DNA of 64,000 bases, taken from assembly GCF_000706625.1 (NCBI RefSeq), contig NZ_KL407334.1, positions 151,771 through 215,770 on the forward strand, written 5' to 3'. The stretch comes from Bartonella koehlerae C-29 (GTDB taxonomy: Bacteria > Pseudomonadota > Alphaproteobacteria > Rhizobiales > Rhizobiaceae). The translations under genes and the position numbers were made by a program. Shown here piece after piece: positions 38,850 to 47,472 of this stretch (positions are counted from its first letter, which is position 1; every line of letters begins with the position of its first letter). The notes beneath the pieces were generated by a model that was not told where the DNA came from, ran no database searches, and was given only the letters and a program-made list of their open reading frames with translations.

Positions 38850-39734
38850 ATGGACTTCAAAATGTTCACGCAACTTGTCAGTGAAATTGATCAGTCAACA
38901 AAAACATATGTCACGGATATTTCCTCAAAAGCCATCGTTACAATTACACCCTTTGTATCAATCGGCCTCTCCATCGCTTTTATCGTCTATGGATGGCTCA
39001 TCATGCGAGGAGCAATAGAAATGCCCCTCGCAGGTTTCTTAAGCCGATGCCTGCGGATCAGTATTATTACTTCAATTGCTCTCACAGCAGGACTTTATCA
39101 AACAGAAATCGTAAATCTGATAATAGAAATGCCTAATGACTTATCGGCTGCACTGGTAAGCAATGCGCAAAAAAATAACGAATTAACCAGCTTGATTGAT
39201 AAAGTGGCTACTAAAGGGTTCGAATGTGCAAGCAAAGCTTTCGAGGAAGCTGCTTTCTTAGATGCTGATGGACTGCTCTACGGCCTCTTCGGTATTCTCA
39301 TTTTACTTGCAACAAGCTTCCTAGCTGCAATCGGTGGTGCATTCATTTTGCTGGCAAAAATCGCACTTGTACTTCTCGTCGGACTCGGGCCCTTTTTCAT
39401 TATCACCTTGCTCTGGCAACCAACCTATCGCTTTTTTGAGCAATGGATAACTCAAATCCTGAACTATACAATTCTTGTTGTCCTCTTAGCCACCATATTC
39501 AGTTTGATGATGAATATCTTTTCAAATTACATGAGTGATCTGGAATTTGATGGTCAGCAAAATGTCGGTTACACACTTGGCGGTGCGCTTATCCTCTCCA
39601 TTATTTTCATTGTGCTGTTGCTCAAATTGTCAAGCATTGCCAATACTTTGGCAAAAGGCATTACTTTCAGACATCTCTGGAACCCAAGTGCAGGAGAAAG
39701 AAAGGCCTCACAGGGCAATCGCACAATTAAATAA
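38850..39734 (+). CDS. trwI: TrwI, VirB6-like polytopic membrane protein
   Basis: The polytopic inner-membrane subunit of the secretion channel. The 294-residue product has about six hydrophobic helices: near 30-50, 62-85, 145-170, 170-195, 205-230 and 250-270. It carries the VirB6 family block LLVGLGPFFIITLLWQPTYRFFEQW near 175-198. AGAGGAATG before the ATG acts as ribosome site. It is followed by trwH after a 173-base gap. Confidence 0.92.
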   Translation: MDFKMFTQLVSEIDQSTKTYVTDISSKAIVTITPFVSIGLSIAFIVYGWLIMRGAIEMPLAGFLSRCLRISIITSIALTAGLYQTEIVNLIIEMPNDLSAALVSNAQKNNELTSLIDKVATKGFECASKAFEEAAFLDADGLLYGLFGILILLATSFLAAIGGAFILLAKIALVLLVGLGPFFIITLLWQPTYRFFEQWITQILNYTILVVLLATIFSLMMNIFSNYMSDLEFDGQQNVGYTLGGALILSIIFIVLLLKLSSIANTLAKGITFRHLWNPSAGERKASQGNRTIK

Positions 39735-39907
39735 CAAATGACCTATAAATACCATAAAGGATATCTGCACTATCAAATCATTTGCCTAAATAAAAAACAA
39801 AATCGTAAAAATAAAGACACTCATAGGCCATATACTTTATAATCAAAATTGAAATAATGATAAAAAAGTGTTAGATTAAATTTAAAAGTTGAGTAAGGAA
39901 TGGTACA

Positions 39908-40054
39908 ATGAAATCAGTCATTTTTGTAATTTTGATTGCTGGGCTTTTATCGGCTTGCGGTACGTTCGCTCCAAAGCCAAAACAACCCAATAATTGGAAT
40001 CGTGTGCCTATTAACAAAACAGTCCCTACCGAAATTCAGCGAGGAGCAATATGA
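39908..40054 (+). CDS. trwH: TrwH, VirB7-like lipoprotein
   Basis: A 48-residue lipoprotein of the outer-membrane core complex. It has a signal sequence with lipobox (IAGLLSACGTF, Cys near residue 17) and the short proline-rich mature part that contacts VirB9 (PKQPNNWNRVPINKTVP). Its TGA overlaps the ATG of trwG. An AAGGAAT ribosome site lies 7 bases upstream of its ATG. Confidence 0.9.
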   Translation: MKSVIFVILIAGLLSACGTFAPKPKQPNNWNRVPINKTVPTEIQRGAI

Positions 40055-40749
40055 CAACAAAACAAGTAAAACCAATAAAAGCCGAACGACTGAACAGGTA
40101 TTATGAGGAAAGCCTCGGCTTGGAACGTGAACTCATTAGTGAATTTATAAAATCGCGCAAAATAGCGTGGCGAATAGCTGGTGTTGTTGGAATTTTTGGG
40201 TTATTCGGCATGATATGCGGGGTCATCGGCTTTTCTCAACCAGCTCCCACTCCCTTAGTGTTACGCGTTGATAATACAACTGGTGCAGTTGATGTTATTT
40301 CTGTGATGCGCGAACATGAAACTAGCTATGGTGAGGTTGTGGATAGGTACTGGCTTAATCAGTATGTGCTTAACCGCGAAACTTATGACTATGATACTAT
40401 TCAGCTAAACTATGATACTGCAGCACTTTTAAGTGCACCAAATGTTCAGCAGGAATTTTACAAAATCTATGAGGGTGAAAATGCACGTGACCAAGTGCTT
40501 TCCAACAAAGCACGAATTATAGTCAAAGTGCGCTCGATTCAACCAAATGGTCTTGGTCAAGCAACCGTGCGTTTTACAACGCAACAATACAATAGTAACG
40601 GTACAGCTGAAGCAAAACAGCACCAAATTGCAACAATTGGCTACACCTATGTTGGTGCACCAATGAAATCATCTGATCGATTACTTAATCCCCTTGGTTT
40701 CCAAGTTACAAGTTACCGCGCTGACCCGGAAATACTTTTGAATAATTAA
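40051..40749 (+). CDS. trwG: TrwG, VirB8-like inner-membrane protein
   Basis: A bitopic nucleation subunit of the type IV secretion system. The 232-residue protein has a cytoplasmic N-terminus with the motif YYEESLGLERELI, one membrane helix near residue 45-65 (IAGVVGIFGLFGMICGVIGF), and a periplasmic NTF2-like domain. That domain has VDRYWLNQYVLNRETYDYDTIQ and LNPLGFQVTSYRADPE at the end. It sits between trwH (overlap) and trwF (13 bases). Confidence 0.94.
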   Translation: MTTKQVKPIKAERLNRYYEESLGLERELISEFIKSRKIAWRIAGVVGIFGLFGMICGVIGFSQPAPTPLVLRVDNTTGAVDVISVMREHETSYGEVVDRYWLNQYVLNRETYDYDTIQLNYDTAALLSAPNVQQEFYKIYEGENARDQVLSNKARIIVKVRSIQPNGLGQATVRFTTQQYNSNGTAEAKQHQIATIGYTYVGAPMKSSDRLLNPLGFQVTSYRADPEILLNN

Positions 40750-40762
40750 GGGATTGATTATT

Positions 40763-41569
40763 ATGAAAAAACTTGCGTTTATTGCTCTTCTATCCTTATT
40801 TTCCTTCTTTTATACGCTACCCGTGCAAGCACTCAAAACTCCATCGAGTTCAGAATATGATCATCGTATTCGCTATGTAACATATAACGTAGCTGATGTG
40901 ATTCAGATTGAAACCGTTATAGGTGTGGCCACTCATATCATTCTTGAAGAAGGTGAGCGCTATATTACTCACGCCTTTGGTGATTCTGAAGCCTATGCTT
41001 TTGCACATAAAGGACGCCATATCTTTATTAAACCAAAAGCAGAATTTGCTAATACAAACCTCATCGTTGTTACTGATAAGCGTAGCTACAAATTCCGACT
41101 ACAGTTTCGCAATGACCGTGCTGGAGCAACCTACGAATTAGCTTTCCATTATCCAGATACAAATACCCAAAATTTAGAGGAAAACAGACAACGCCTTGCT
41201 ATTGAACGTGGTTTTTATCAAAGCGTAAACGGTTATAACCTTAGCTACACCATGAGTGGTAACCAAGATATTGCCCCGATAAACGCTTGGGACAATGGAC
41301 GTATTACCTATTTCAAATTTCCAGCAAACATGGATATACCCTCAATTTATCTTGTAGATGCCGAAGGAAACGAAAGCCTAATATCTCGTACTGTTGTAGG
41401 CAATTCAAATGATATCATCGCTGTTCATAAGGTCAACCCTAAGTGGCTCATACGGCTTGGCAAACGCGCTTTAGCTGTTTTCAATGAAGCCTATGACCCC
41501 AATGGTATACCAAACACAACTGGAACAATATCCTCGGTGGTTCACCGCATAAATAAAGGAGGCAAATGA
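40763..41569 (+). CDS. trwF: TrwF, VirB9-like outer-membrane core protein
   Basis: A periplasmic and outer-membrane component that forms the ring with VirB7 and VirB10. The product is about 268 residues: a signal peptide (LAFIALLSLFSFFYTLPVQA), an N-terminal VirB9 domain (DHRIRYVTYNVADVIQIETV), and a C-terminal beta domain containing YNLSYTMSGNQDIAPINAWDNGRITYFKF. The ATG at 40763 is the sensible start, with GGGATTG upstream. It overlaps trwE by 4 bases. Confidence 0.94.
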   Translation: MKKLAFIALLSLFSFFYTLPVQALKTPSSSEYDHRIRYVTYNVADVIQIETVIGVATHIILEEGERYITHAFGDSEAYAFAHKGRHIFIKPKAEFANTNLIVVTDKRSYKFRLQFRNDRAGATYELAFHYPDTNTQNLEENRQRLAIERGFYQSVNGYNLSYTMSGNQDIAPINAWDNGRITYFKFPANMDIPSIYLVDAEGNESLISRTVVGNSNDIIAVHKVNPKWLIRLGKRALAVFNEAYDPNGIPNTTGTISSVVHRINKGGK

Positions 41570-42756
41570 TGTTTGGCAATAAGAAAGGAGATGAAATCAA
41601 TAAAGGTGCAGAGCAAAACTACGCCGAGCAAAAACATGAAAAAAACTACTCCAAATATATTGAAGGTGCATATGGCAGCTCCGAATTAGCTTCAGAGCGC
41701 CGTCCTACAGTCCCCGGTGCACGTACATTGTTAATAGTAGGACTCATCGTCATAGTAGCAGTACCAATTGCTCTGTCTTGGAAGGCTTTTAAAATGCGCA
41801 ATACTGTAAACGTTGAGGAAGAAAAGCCTCAACAGACGGTACAACAAATTATACCAAGCTATACCCCTCGTGTTATAGAGGAACCGAAAGTAATAGAAGA
41901 ATCAGAAAAACCAACACAAACAGAAGAGCTAACGCAATCCATTCCACCAGCCTTAGCACAACTTCTTCAAACAACGATGCCACCACATTTGATGCAAGAT
42001 TCTGAAGAATTGGCACGCAAGCGTATGTTGAATTCCGGTCTTAACAACGGTGGTAGTAGTGAAAGCTCTGCAGAACATCCAAAAGGCAATATATCCGGCA
42101 ATGAAAAAAATAATGGTGTATTATTCGATCAACTCCAGCCTGTACGATTAGGTCAATCCTATGCGGCTCAACTCCATAACCGTGATCTATTAATTACGCA
42201 AGGAACACAGATAGATTGCACACTGGAAACAAAGATCGTTACATCTCAGCCAGGAATGACAACGTGTTATTTAACACGGGATGTTTATTCTACAAGTGGT
42301 CGCGTTATTTTGCTAGACCGTGGTTCCAAAGTCGTTGGTTTCTATCAAAGCGGCATACAACAAGGACAAACACGTGTTTTTGTGCAATGGTCGCGTGTTG
42401 AAACACCTTCTGGTGTCATCATAAATCTTGACTCCCCTGGTACAGGCCCCCTTGGTGAAGCTGGTATCGGTGGTTGGGTTGATACACATTTTTGGCAACG
42501 ATTTAGTGGCGCGATTATGGTGAGCATTATTGGTAATTTGGGAGAATGGGTGAAAAGCAAAATTAATTATGGAAATAAGGAAAAATCATCGTCTCAAAAT
42601 GCACCACAACAAAATCCTGAGTTGATAATTAACGAAGTTATTCAAAACTCTATCAATATTCCGCCAACACTTTACAAAAATCAAGGCGAGCGGATAAATA
42701 TTTTTATTGCTCGTGATCTGGATTTCAGTGATGTCTACAGCCTCGTTACACGTTAA
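41566..42756 (+). CDS. trwE: TrwE, VirB10-like scaffold protein
   Basis: It spans both membranes, senses ATP use by the motors and gates the outer-membrane channel. The 396-residue protein has a cytoplasmic N-terminus, one transmembrane helix near residue 50-70 (LLIVGLIVIVAVPIALSW), and a proline- and glutamate-rich periplasmic linker. The C-terminal TrbI/VirB10 barrel domain includes LLITQGTQIDCTLETKI, LDRGSKVVGFYQSGIQQGQ, WSRVETPSGV and INIFIARDLDFSDVY. Its 3' end overlaps the start of trwD by 26 bases. Confidence 0.95.
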   Translation: MMFGNKKGDEINKGAEQNYAEQKHEKNYSKYIEGAYGSSELASERRPTVPGARTLLIVGLIVIVAVPIALSWKAFKMRNTVNVEEEKPQQTVQQIIPSYTPRVIEEPKVIEESEKPTQTEELTQSIPPALAQLLQTTMPPHLMQDSEELARKRMLNSGLNNGGSSESSAEHPKGNISGNEKNNGVLFDQLQPVRLGQSYAAQLHNRDLLITQGTQIDCTLETKIVTSQPGMTTCYLTRDVYSTSGRVILLDRGSKVVGFYQSGIQQGQTRVFVQWSRVETPSGVIINLDSPGTGPLGEAGIGGWVDTHFWQRFSGAIMVSIIGNLGEWVKSKINYGNKEKSSSQNAPQQNPELIINEVIQNSINIPPTLYKNQGERINIFIARDLDFSDVYSLVTR

Positions 42757-43792
42757 CCCCATACAAAAAGATCAAGCAGTTGCACAGCTTCTACAACCAC
42801 TTGATCCTTTCTTGAAAGATCCTAAAATTATTGAATTATCAATTGGTCACCCCTGTGAAGTGTGGACAAAAAGCTTAGAGGGTTGGCAGGTACATAGTGT
42901 ACCAGAGCTGTCAAGTTCTTTTTTGCAAACGCTTATCACCGCCATTATTGTTTATAATGGGATGGTTCCGAAAAGCATCAATTATGTGCGCTTACCCGGC
43001 GGACAACGTGGTACAATTGTGCAAACACCAGCTGTCATTGAAGGCACCTTATCCTTTATGATTCGGAAGCATTCACTCACAGTAAAAACGCTAGAGGAAC
43101 TTAACAAAGAAGATGCATTCAATCACTTTACCGACGTGAGTTTCAATAAACCTTCAGAAAAAGAAGCAAACAACTTACTATCGAAACAGGATTTTACACG
43201 ATTGGAGCCATTTGAAATTGAACTCTTGCAATTCAAACGTGAGAGAAAAATTCTTGAATTTTTAGAAAAATGTGTATTGTATAAACGCAACATCATTATT
43301 GCAGGAAAAACAGGATCAGGTAAAACGACATTTGCTCGTTCTTTAATCGAAAAGGTGCCTGTAGAAGAGCGTATTATTACAATTGAAGACGTTCATGAGC
43401 TTTTTTTACCAAATCATCCAAACCATGTGCATATGATTTATGGTGACAATGTGGGTCGTGTTTCCGCTGAAGAATGTTTAGATGCATGTATGCGTCAATC
43501 GCCTGACCGTATTTTTCTCGCTGAACTGCGTGGTAATGAAGCGTGGGAATATCTCAATTCATTGAACACCGGCCATCCTGGATCAATTACCACAACACAT
43601 GCTAACAATGCTTTACAAACATTTGAACGCTGTGCCACATTGATTAAAAGATCAGAAGTTGGCCGTTTGCTCGATATAGAGATGATAAGGATGGTACTCT
43701 ACAGAACAATTGATGTGGTGTTATTCTTTAAGGATAGAAAACTTTCTGAAATTTTTTACGATCCGATTTTTTCTAAATCAAAGATAGCTTAA
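42731..43792 (+). CDS. trwD: TrwD, VirB11-family traffic ATPase
   Basis: The hexameric cytoplasmic ATPase that drives pilus biogenesis and substrate transfer. The 353-residue protein has the VirB11 N-terminal domain (IELSIGHPCEVW, YVRLPGGQRGTIV). The RecA domain follows with Walker A GKTGSGKT near residue 192, the Asp box ITIEDVHELFL, Walker B SPDRIFLAELRG near 260 and the His box TGHPGSITTTHAN. The ATG at 42731 lies within trwE; the frame opens earlier. Last gene of the operon, followed by a terminator. Confidence 0.95.
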   Translation: MSTASLHVNPIQKDQAVAQLLQPLDPFLKDPKIIELSIGHPCEVWTKSLEGWQVHSVPELSSSFLQTLITAIIVYNGMVPKSINYVRLPGGQRGTIVQTPAVIEGTLSFMIRKHSLTVKTLEELNKEDAFNHFTDVSFNKPSEKEANNLLSKQDFTRLEPFEIELLQFKRERKILEFLEKCVLYKRNIIIAGKTGSGKTTFARSLIEKVPVEERIITIEDVHELFLPNHPNHVHMIYGDNVGRVSAEECLDACMRQSPDRIFLAELRGNEAWEYLNSLNTGHPGSITTTHANNALQTFERCATLIKRSEVGRLLDIEMIRMVLYRTIDVVLFFKDRKLSEIFYDPIFSKSKIA

Positions 43793-43824
43793 ACCAAGCT
43801 ATTATCTTAGCAGTACCGGAAATT

Positions 43825-43859
43825 TCAAAAAAACCGCAAGACTTCTTTGCGGTTTTTTT
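43825..43859 (+). terminator. Rho-independent terminator after trwD
   Basis: A 13-bp stem (AAAAAAACCGCAA paired with TTGCGGTTTTTTT) with a 7-9 base loop ends in a T-run, 30-70 bases after the trwD stop. It is the clearest terminator in the window and marks the end of the trw operon. Confidence 0.9.
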
Positions 43860-44161
43860 AGTAAAACCTTTGAAATAAACTTTTCCCTTCGCTTACCTCT
43901 CTGGTGAAGCTTTCGTACTCTTGTAACAAAGAGTTAAAAGGGAGATGGGAATAGCCTCACCTGAAACAGGCCAGACAAAAAATTCTTATTGTTTTCAATT
44001 TTATTAATCACTTCTTTAAAAAGTATTATCATTATAATATCACTTGACAAACTGTTAACCAAAAAGTCGTGCTTTTACATTGTTTCATGTACAGAAACAT
44101 GAATATTTCAGTGTTTATTTAAAACTCTTGATATACATACATAAATGTATTAACATAAGAC
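43860..44161. other. Intergenic region between trw and the BrnTA module
   Basis: About 300 AT-rich bases without a supported gene. A stretch at 44120-44160 (ACTCTTGATATACATACATAAATGTATTAACATAAG) contains the imperfect palindrome ATACATACATAAATGTAT just before brnT. It could be the autoregulatory operator of the module. Confidence 0.4.
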
Positions 44162-44443
44162 ATGAAAATAAGATTTGAATGGGATCAGACTAAAGCGAAA
44201 AGCACTCTAAGAAAGCATTGTGTAAGTTTTGAAGTAGCTGTTCGCATTTTTGCGAAGGTGTTTGTTATGGTGAGACAAAATCACATTGAAAATGGAGAAT
44301 ATCGTTAGCAAGCTTTGGGACTCGTGGATGGCTTCTTGTTACTGCTTGTAACTCATGTTGTCTGTAACAGTATAGAGGGAAAAGAAATAATCCTTAATTA
44401 TTTCAGCGCGACGTGCCAACTTGAAAGAGAAAAAACGTTATGA
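44162..44443 (+). pseudogene. brnT: BrnT toxin gene with one in-frame amber stop
   Basis: The frame encodes a 93-residue BrnT-family protein, a RelE-fold ribonuclease toxin. It starts MKIRFEWDQTKAKSTLRKHC and continues VSFEVAVRIFAKVF and NHIENGEYR. A TAG stop at 44306-44308 then falls where relatives have a tryptophan (RWQ), one base change from TGG. After it the same frame runs on without a shift (QALGLVDGFLLLLV, FSATCQLEREKTL). It ends with a TGA overlapping the brnA ATG. The lesion is therefore a single nonsense mutation, and the toxin is expected to be truncated at 48 residues. Confidence 0.85.
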
Positions 44444-44745
44444 AGAAGAAAGTTCGTTATGAGATTGATATAAATAATTTATCGCCCTTAACTGATATAC
44501 AGAGGAGTGAAATTGATCAACTAACTGCAATACCGGATAGCGCAATTGATCACCGCGACATTCCATCACTTAATGATGCATTCTGGAAAAATGCTGTTCG
44601 CAACCCATTTTACAAACCAACTAAGACTGTCACAACTATACGTGTGGATTCAGACGTGCTAGCGTGGCTTAAGAGTCAGGGTAAAGGTTACCAAACTCGG
44701 ATCAACGCTATTTTACGTGATGCTATGCTCCGTTCAATGCAATGA
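44440..44745 (+). CDS. brnA: BrnA family antitoxin
   Basis: A 101-residue ribbon-helix-helix antitoxin and autorepressor of the BrnTA module. The N-terminus binds toxin, and the C-terminal RHH motif reads TIRVDSDVLAWLKSQGKGYQ followed by TRINAILRDAM. The frame is intact and overlaps the brnT stop by 4 bases (ATGA), the family's usual arrangement. It survives although its toxin is broken. Confidence 0.9.
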   Translation: MKKKVRYEIDINNLSPLTDIQRSEIDQLTAIPDSAIDHRDIPSLNDAFWKNAVRNPFYKPTKTVTTIRVDSDVLAWLKSQGKGYQTRINAILRDAMLRSMQ

Positions 44746-44830
44746 ATGATCTCTTCTTAGATGCTTGATAGCAAAAAAAGCGCCCCCCACGTCTGTTATT
44801 TACTTCATGATCTTAACAATATGACCACCC

Positions 44831-45258
44831 TTATAAACTCCATAGGTTTCTTCCACAAACCCTTACATAACCAGCAATTGTAGCTTTATCATAAACGTTG
44901 TTGGTACGGCTATAAACCATAGCAGAGCTCCTAACCGTAGGTACCATTATAAAACCTTAGCACTGTCATAAACACGAGCACAATCAAACACGCGTGCATT
45001 ATCATAAACCCAGCAATTGCCCTGATGAGAAAGATTGCTTTCCTTTTCAATAAAGCCCCCAAGGTCACCAGTCTTAACATCAGTAAAATCTCTAATGGCT
45101 TGAATGCGTTGTAAAATATGACCAATCATGCATTCTGTCTCATCTGTTAATCATATTTTTGCAGGCTCTTGTTTTTGAAGCTTAGTATTATCATTACTAG
45201 ATGCATTGCTATTATTAATGGAAGGAGAAATATTTTGTAATTGTACATTAGATTTCAC
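44831..45258 (-). pseudogene. Broken phage-type hexapeptide-repeat protein gene
   Basis: A GTG at 45258 follows a strong AAGGAG ribosome site. The frame reads KSNVQLQNISPSINNSN to PAKI, hits a TGA, and continues in the same frame with LTDETECMIGHILQRIQAIR. It then encodes DVKTGDLGGFIEKESNLSHQ and NCWVYDNARVFDCARVYDS. A frameshift near 44945 moves the rest (MVYSRTNNVYDKATIAGYV) to another frame. The repeated NARV/AKV turns are those of left-handed beta-helix proteins found in prophages. Two lesions make it non-functional. Confidence 0.8.
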
Positions 45259-45270
45259 GCGAAATCTCCT

Positions 45271-45642
45271 TTAGGTAATAATGTTTTGAAATTAACACCA
45301 ATAAGAGCGCAGGGTGTTCAAAACACGGCCTAAAGTCCGTTGCTACACTTTTCCCATGAAGAGTACTTGTATGGCCGTAACTGCATCCGACAAAATTCTT
45401 ATATGCTAACAAAAGCGTACAAGATAGTTAGTATTTAAAAGACTTTGGAAAGACTGTTTCGTAGCCTATCTGCTTTAGGATTAGTGTTTTGATCACTTAT
45501 TGATTCGCATAACAGCATGTCTCAAAAATGTCAAACGGATTTCGATAATTTTTTTACTCTTTCTATCATTTTTACATAGCTCATTGATAAATAATCGATT
45601 GACATAAATGCATGGTATATCGTATCAGATACCAATACAGCA
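45271..45642. other. Intergenic region before higBA
   Basis: About 370 bases between two divergent decayed units, with no gene I can support. Promoters for the hexapeptide gene and the higBA module would lie here. Confidence 0.35.
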
Positions 45643-45905
45643 ATCATTAGTTTTAAACATAAAAAGCTAAAATTATTCTTCGAAAAAGGAATACAAGTTG
45701 CACATGTTAAAAAATTAGCAAATATTTTGGTAATTTTAGATACAATATCTGCTCCTTAACAAATGACAATTAGATCTACCGTCTCTATGCACTTACAAGA
45801 GATTTAAAGGATTATTGGTCAATGCGTGTCAATGCAAATTGGTGTGTTACTCTTCGTTTTATTGGAACTGATGTTGAACTTTTTGATTACCAAGATTACC
45901 ATTAA
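45643..45905 (+). pseudogene. higB: Decayed HigB-type toxin gene
   Basis: The fragments match the RelE/HigB fold in order: ISFKHKKLKLFFEKGIQV then AHVKKLANILVILDT, a TAA stop, and then a frame change to IYRLYALTRDLKDYWSMRVN and ANWCVTLRFIGTDVELFDYQ, ending DYH. The usual ATG at the start has become ATC or ATT. With a lost start, at least one nonsense codon and one frameshift, no toxin should be made. The stop is 17 bases before the higA ATG. Confidence 0.85.
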
Positions 45906-45921
45906 TTTTTGAGGTGTTATT

Positions 45922-46197
45922 ATGATGTACAATCCTCCACATCCTGGTGGTATTTTGAAAGAAGAATTGCTTGATGAATTAGGATTAACAATAACAGAGG
46001 CTGCCAATCGCCTTGGTATTGCGCGTTTAACTCTATCGCGGGTTTTAAACTGTCATGCAGCAATCAGTATTAACCTTGCTTTACGCTTAGAAAAGGCTGG
46101 TTTAAATGATGCGGAATTTTGGCTTAAATTGCAACAAAAGCATGATCTATGGCAAGCTCGGCATAACAACCCAATTCCACATATTTCACCTTTATAA
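45922..46197 (+). CDS. higA: HigA family antitoxin (XRE type)
   Basis: A 91-residue helix-turn-helix antitoxin that represses its own promoter and neutralises HigB. The sequence has the family start HPGGILKEELLDELGLTITE, then the HTH ANRLGIARLTLSRVLN and the C-terminal DAEFWLKLQQKHDLWQA. It is intact, with GAGGTG 6-8 bases before the ATG. Its partner gene upstream is wrecked, so it may persist as a stand-alone regulator or simply not have decayed yet. Confidence 0.92.
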   Translation: MMYNPPHPGGILKEELLDELGLTITEAANRLGIARLTLSRVLNCHAAISINLALRLEKAGLNDAEFWLKLQQKHDLWQARHNNPIPHISPL

Positions 46198-46344
46198 CAA
46201 GCAGGTCATCTTTAGAAATGAAAACGAGCTTGACCCTTTTTCCGTTTAGAAAACTGTTCTCTGAAGCTAAATGTTTTCACCAATGAATGTTAAGAAGATA
46301 CAACACCGCTTAATCTAAACAGCCTTATAAAATCAGAAATTTCA

Positions 46345-46584
46345 CTACGACTTTTTAGTGGAAAACTGTAGCGTGTAAATAGATATATTTATTAAACTGC
46401 GTGTACGCAACATAAGAAAAAATACACAGACTAAAAAAGAGTACCAAAGTACGATATCTAATGAAAAAGAAAACTTGTGCTCCAAGTACTTAAAAATGAT
46501 AGGTAAAGAGACAGTTTCTTTATAACTATTTGGGAAAATTAAAACTACAAGCGCTAAAATTATGAGCTTTAAGAATCTGTGCAT
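46345..46584 (-). CDS. Small membrane protein of unknown function
   Basis: A 79-residue frame with two hydrophobic segments (FLKLIILALVVLIF near residue 5-18, and VLWYSFLVCVFFLML near 45-60). I recognise no family. It follows another small membrane-protein gene with a frame break (46605-46834), 21 bases away on the same strand, so the two may be a pair. Both sit in the relic prophage region. Confidence 0.4.
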   Translation of the reverse strand: MHRFLKLIILALVVLIFPNSYKETVSLPIIFKYLEHKFSFSLDIVLWYSFLVCVFFLMLRTRSLINISIYTLQFSTKKS

Positions 46585-46604
46585 ATACTGTTGTAAATCA
46601 CGTG

Positions 46605-46834
46605 TTAGTCTCTCCCAACCTGTTGTATCTCCACGTTTATATTTTTGGTTATTCTGCAGCTCAGAAAGAATATGGGAACTACAAAAATTGCAAAAATAGT
46701 TGTTACTATTACCAAAGAAATAGACGCGAATGCCAAAATACTCTGAATAAAGTTAAGATTTTTTTATTCCTAAAAAACATAAAAGTTATAACGCCAAACA
46801 AGGCTCTCATCTGCTTATCTGTAAACATATTCAT
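46605..46834 (-). pseudogene. Frameshifted small membrane-protein gene
   Basis: The frame from the ATG at 46834 (MNMFTDKQMRALFGVITFMF, then FRNKK) meets an A7 run (T7 on the plus strand, 46759-46765). One base more or two fewer there would join it to a second frame: NLNFIQSILAFASISLVIV, TTIFAIFVVPIFFL, ending EIQQVGRD at 46605. The restored protein would be about 75 residues with a strong transmembrane segment. Function unknown. The break at a homopolymer could be decay, slippage or a sequencing error. Confidence 0.4.
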
Positions 46835-46905
46835 TTCCTGTGGAAAAATTATGATCTCAATTTCTTAAATTATTTTCTGAGAAAATCTAAAATCATAACA
46901 CTCAA

Positions 46906-47223
46906 TTAAAGAGCACTGAGTGCTAACAATACGGTGCTTAGTTCCTCATTATGCTTTCCCAATATCAAGCCGGTTTTCGATAGCTTTTTAATTTCTCTGT
47001 TGACCTCATCTATGAGAGATTCGTAATTCAACATGCTTCTTGGCAAATTACCTCCATAAAGCCATGCTTCCACCTCTGCTTTAGTACTGTAACATACATT
47101 CTCAGGCTGATCATAATATTGTCCACCATCAAACTCCCCATACTTTCTAAAGCCATCTAGATATTCATACAGATTGTAAAAATACTCTGCTACTCCCACT
47201 CCCCATGGCGCATGACCTACCAC
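46906..47223 (-). CDS. Hypothetical protein in the prophage relic
   Basis: An intact 105-residue frame with no family I recognise. It is rich in Tyr and Gly in the first half (AEYFYNLYEYLDGFRKYGEF) and becomes a charged helix at the end (YESLIDEVNREIKKLSKTG). No signal peptide or membrane segment is visible. I see no clear ribosome site before the ATG, so it could be a 3' fragment of a larger gene. Confidence 0.4.
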   Translation of the reverse strand: MVGHAPWGVGVAEYFYNLYEYLDGFRKYGEFDGGQYYDQPENVCYSTKAEVEAWLYGGNLPRSMLNYESLIDEVNREIKKLSKTGLILGKHNEELSTVLLALSAL

Positions 47224-47472
47224 TGTTGCAACAAATTTCTTGTGTATTTTTTTGCATTGGCTGTTTACTTTTTTTTAAGAACAGATATTTAAAAGTGCAT
47301 GTGGTTGTTCTCTGATTTTAGATGGGCTTAATTGCCAAAAAGTTGACTGTATAGAGCTATTTTATCTAACATGTGTTTTTTCACCAAAGAACTCTAATTG
47401 CTCTGTACGGTCTTTTTTATCGATTTAAATGTATATCTAATTCGATAGTCTCATCAAAAATGGAAATTTCCT

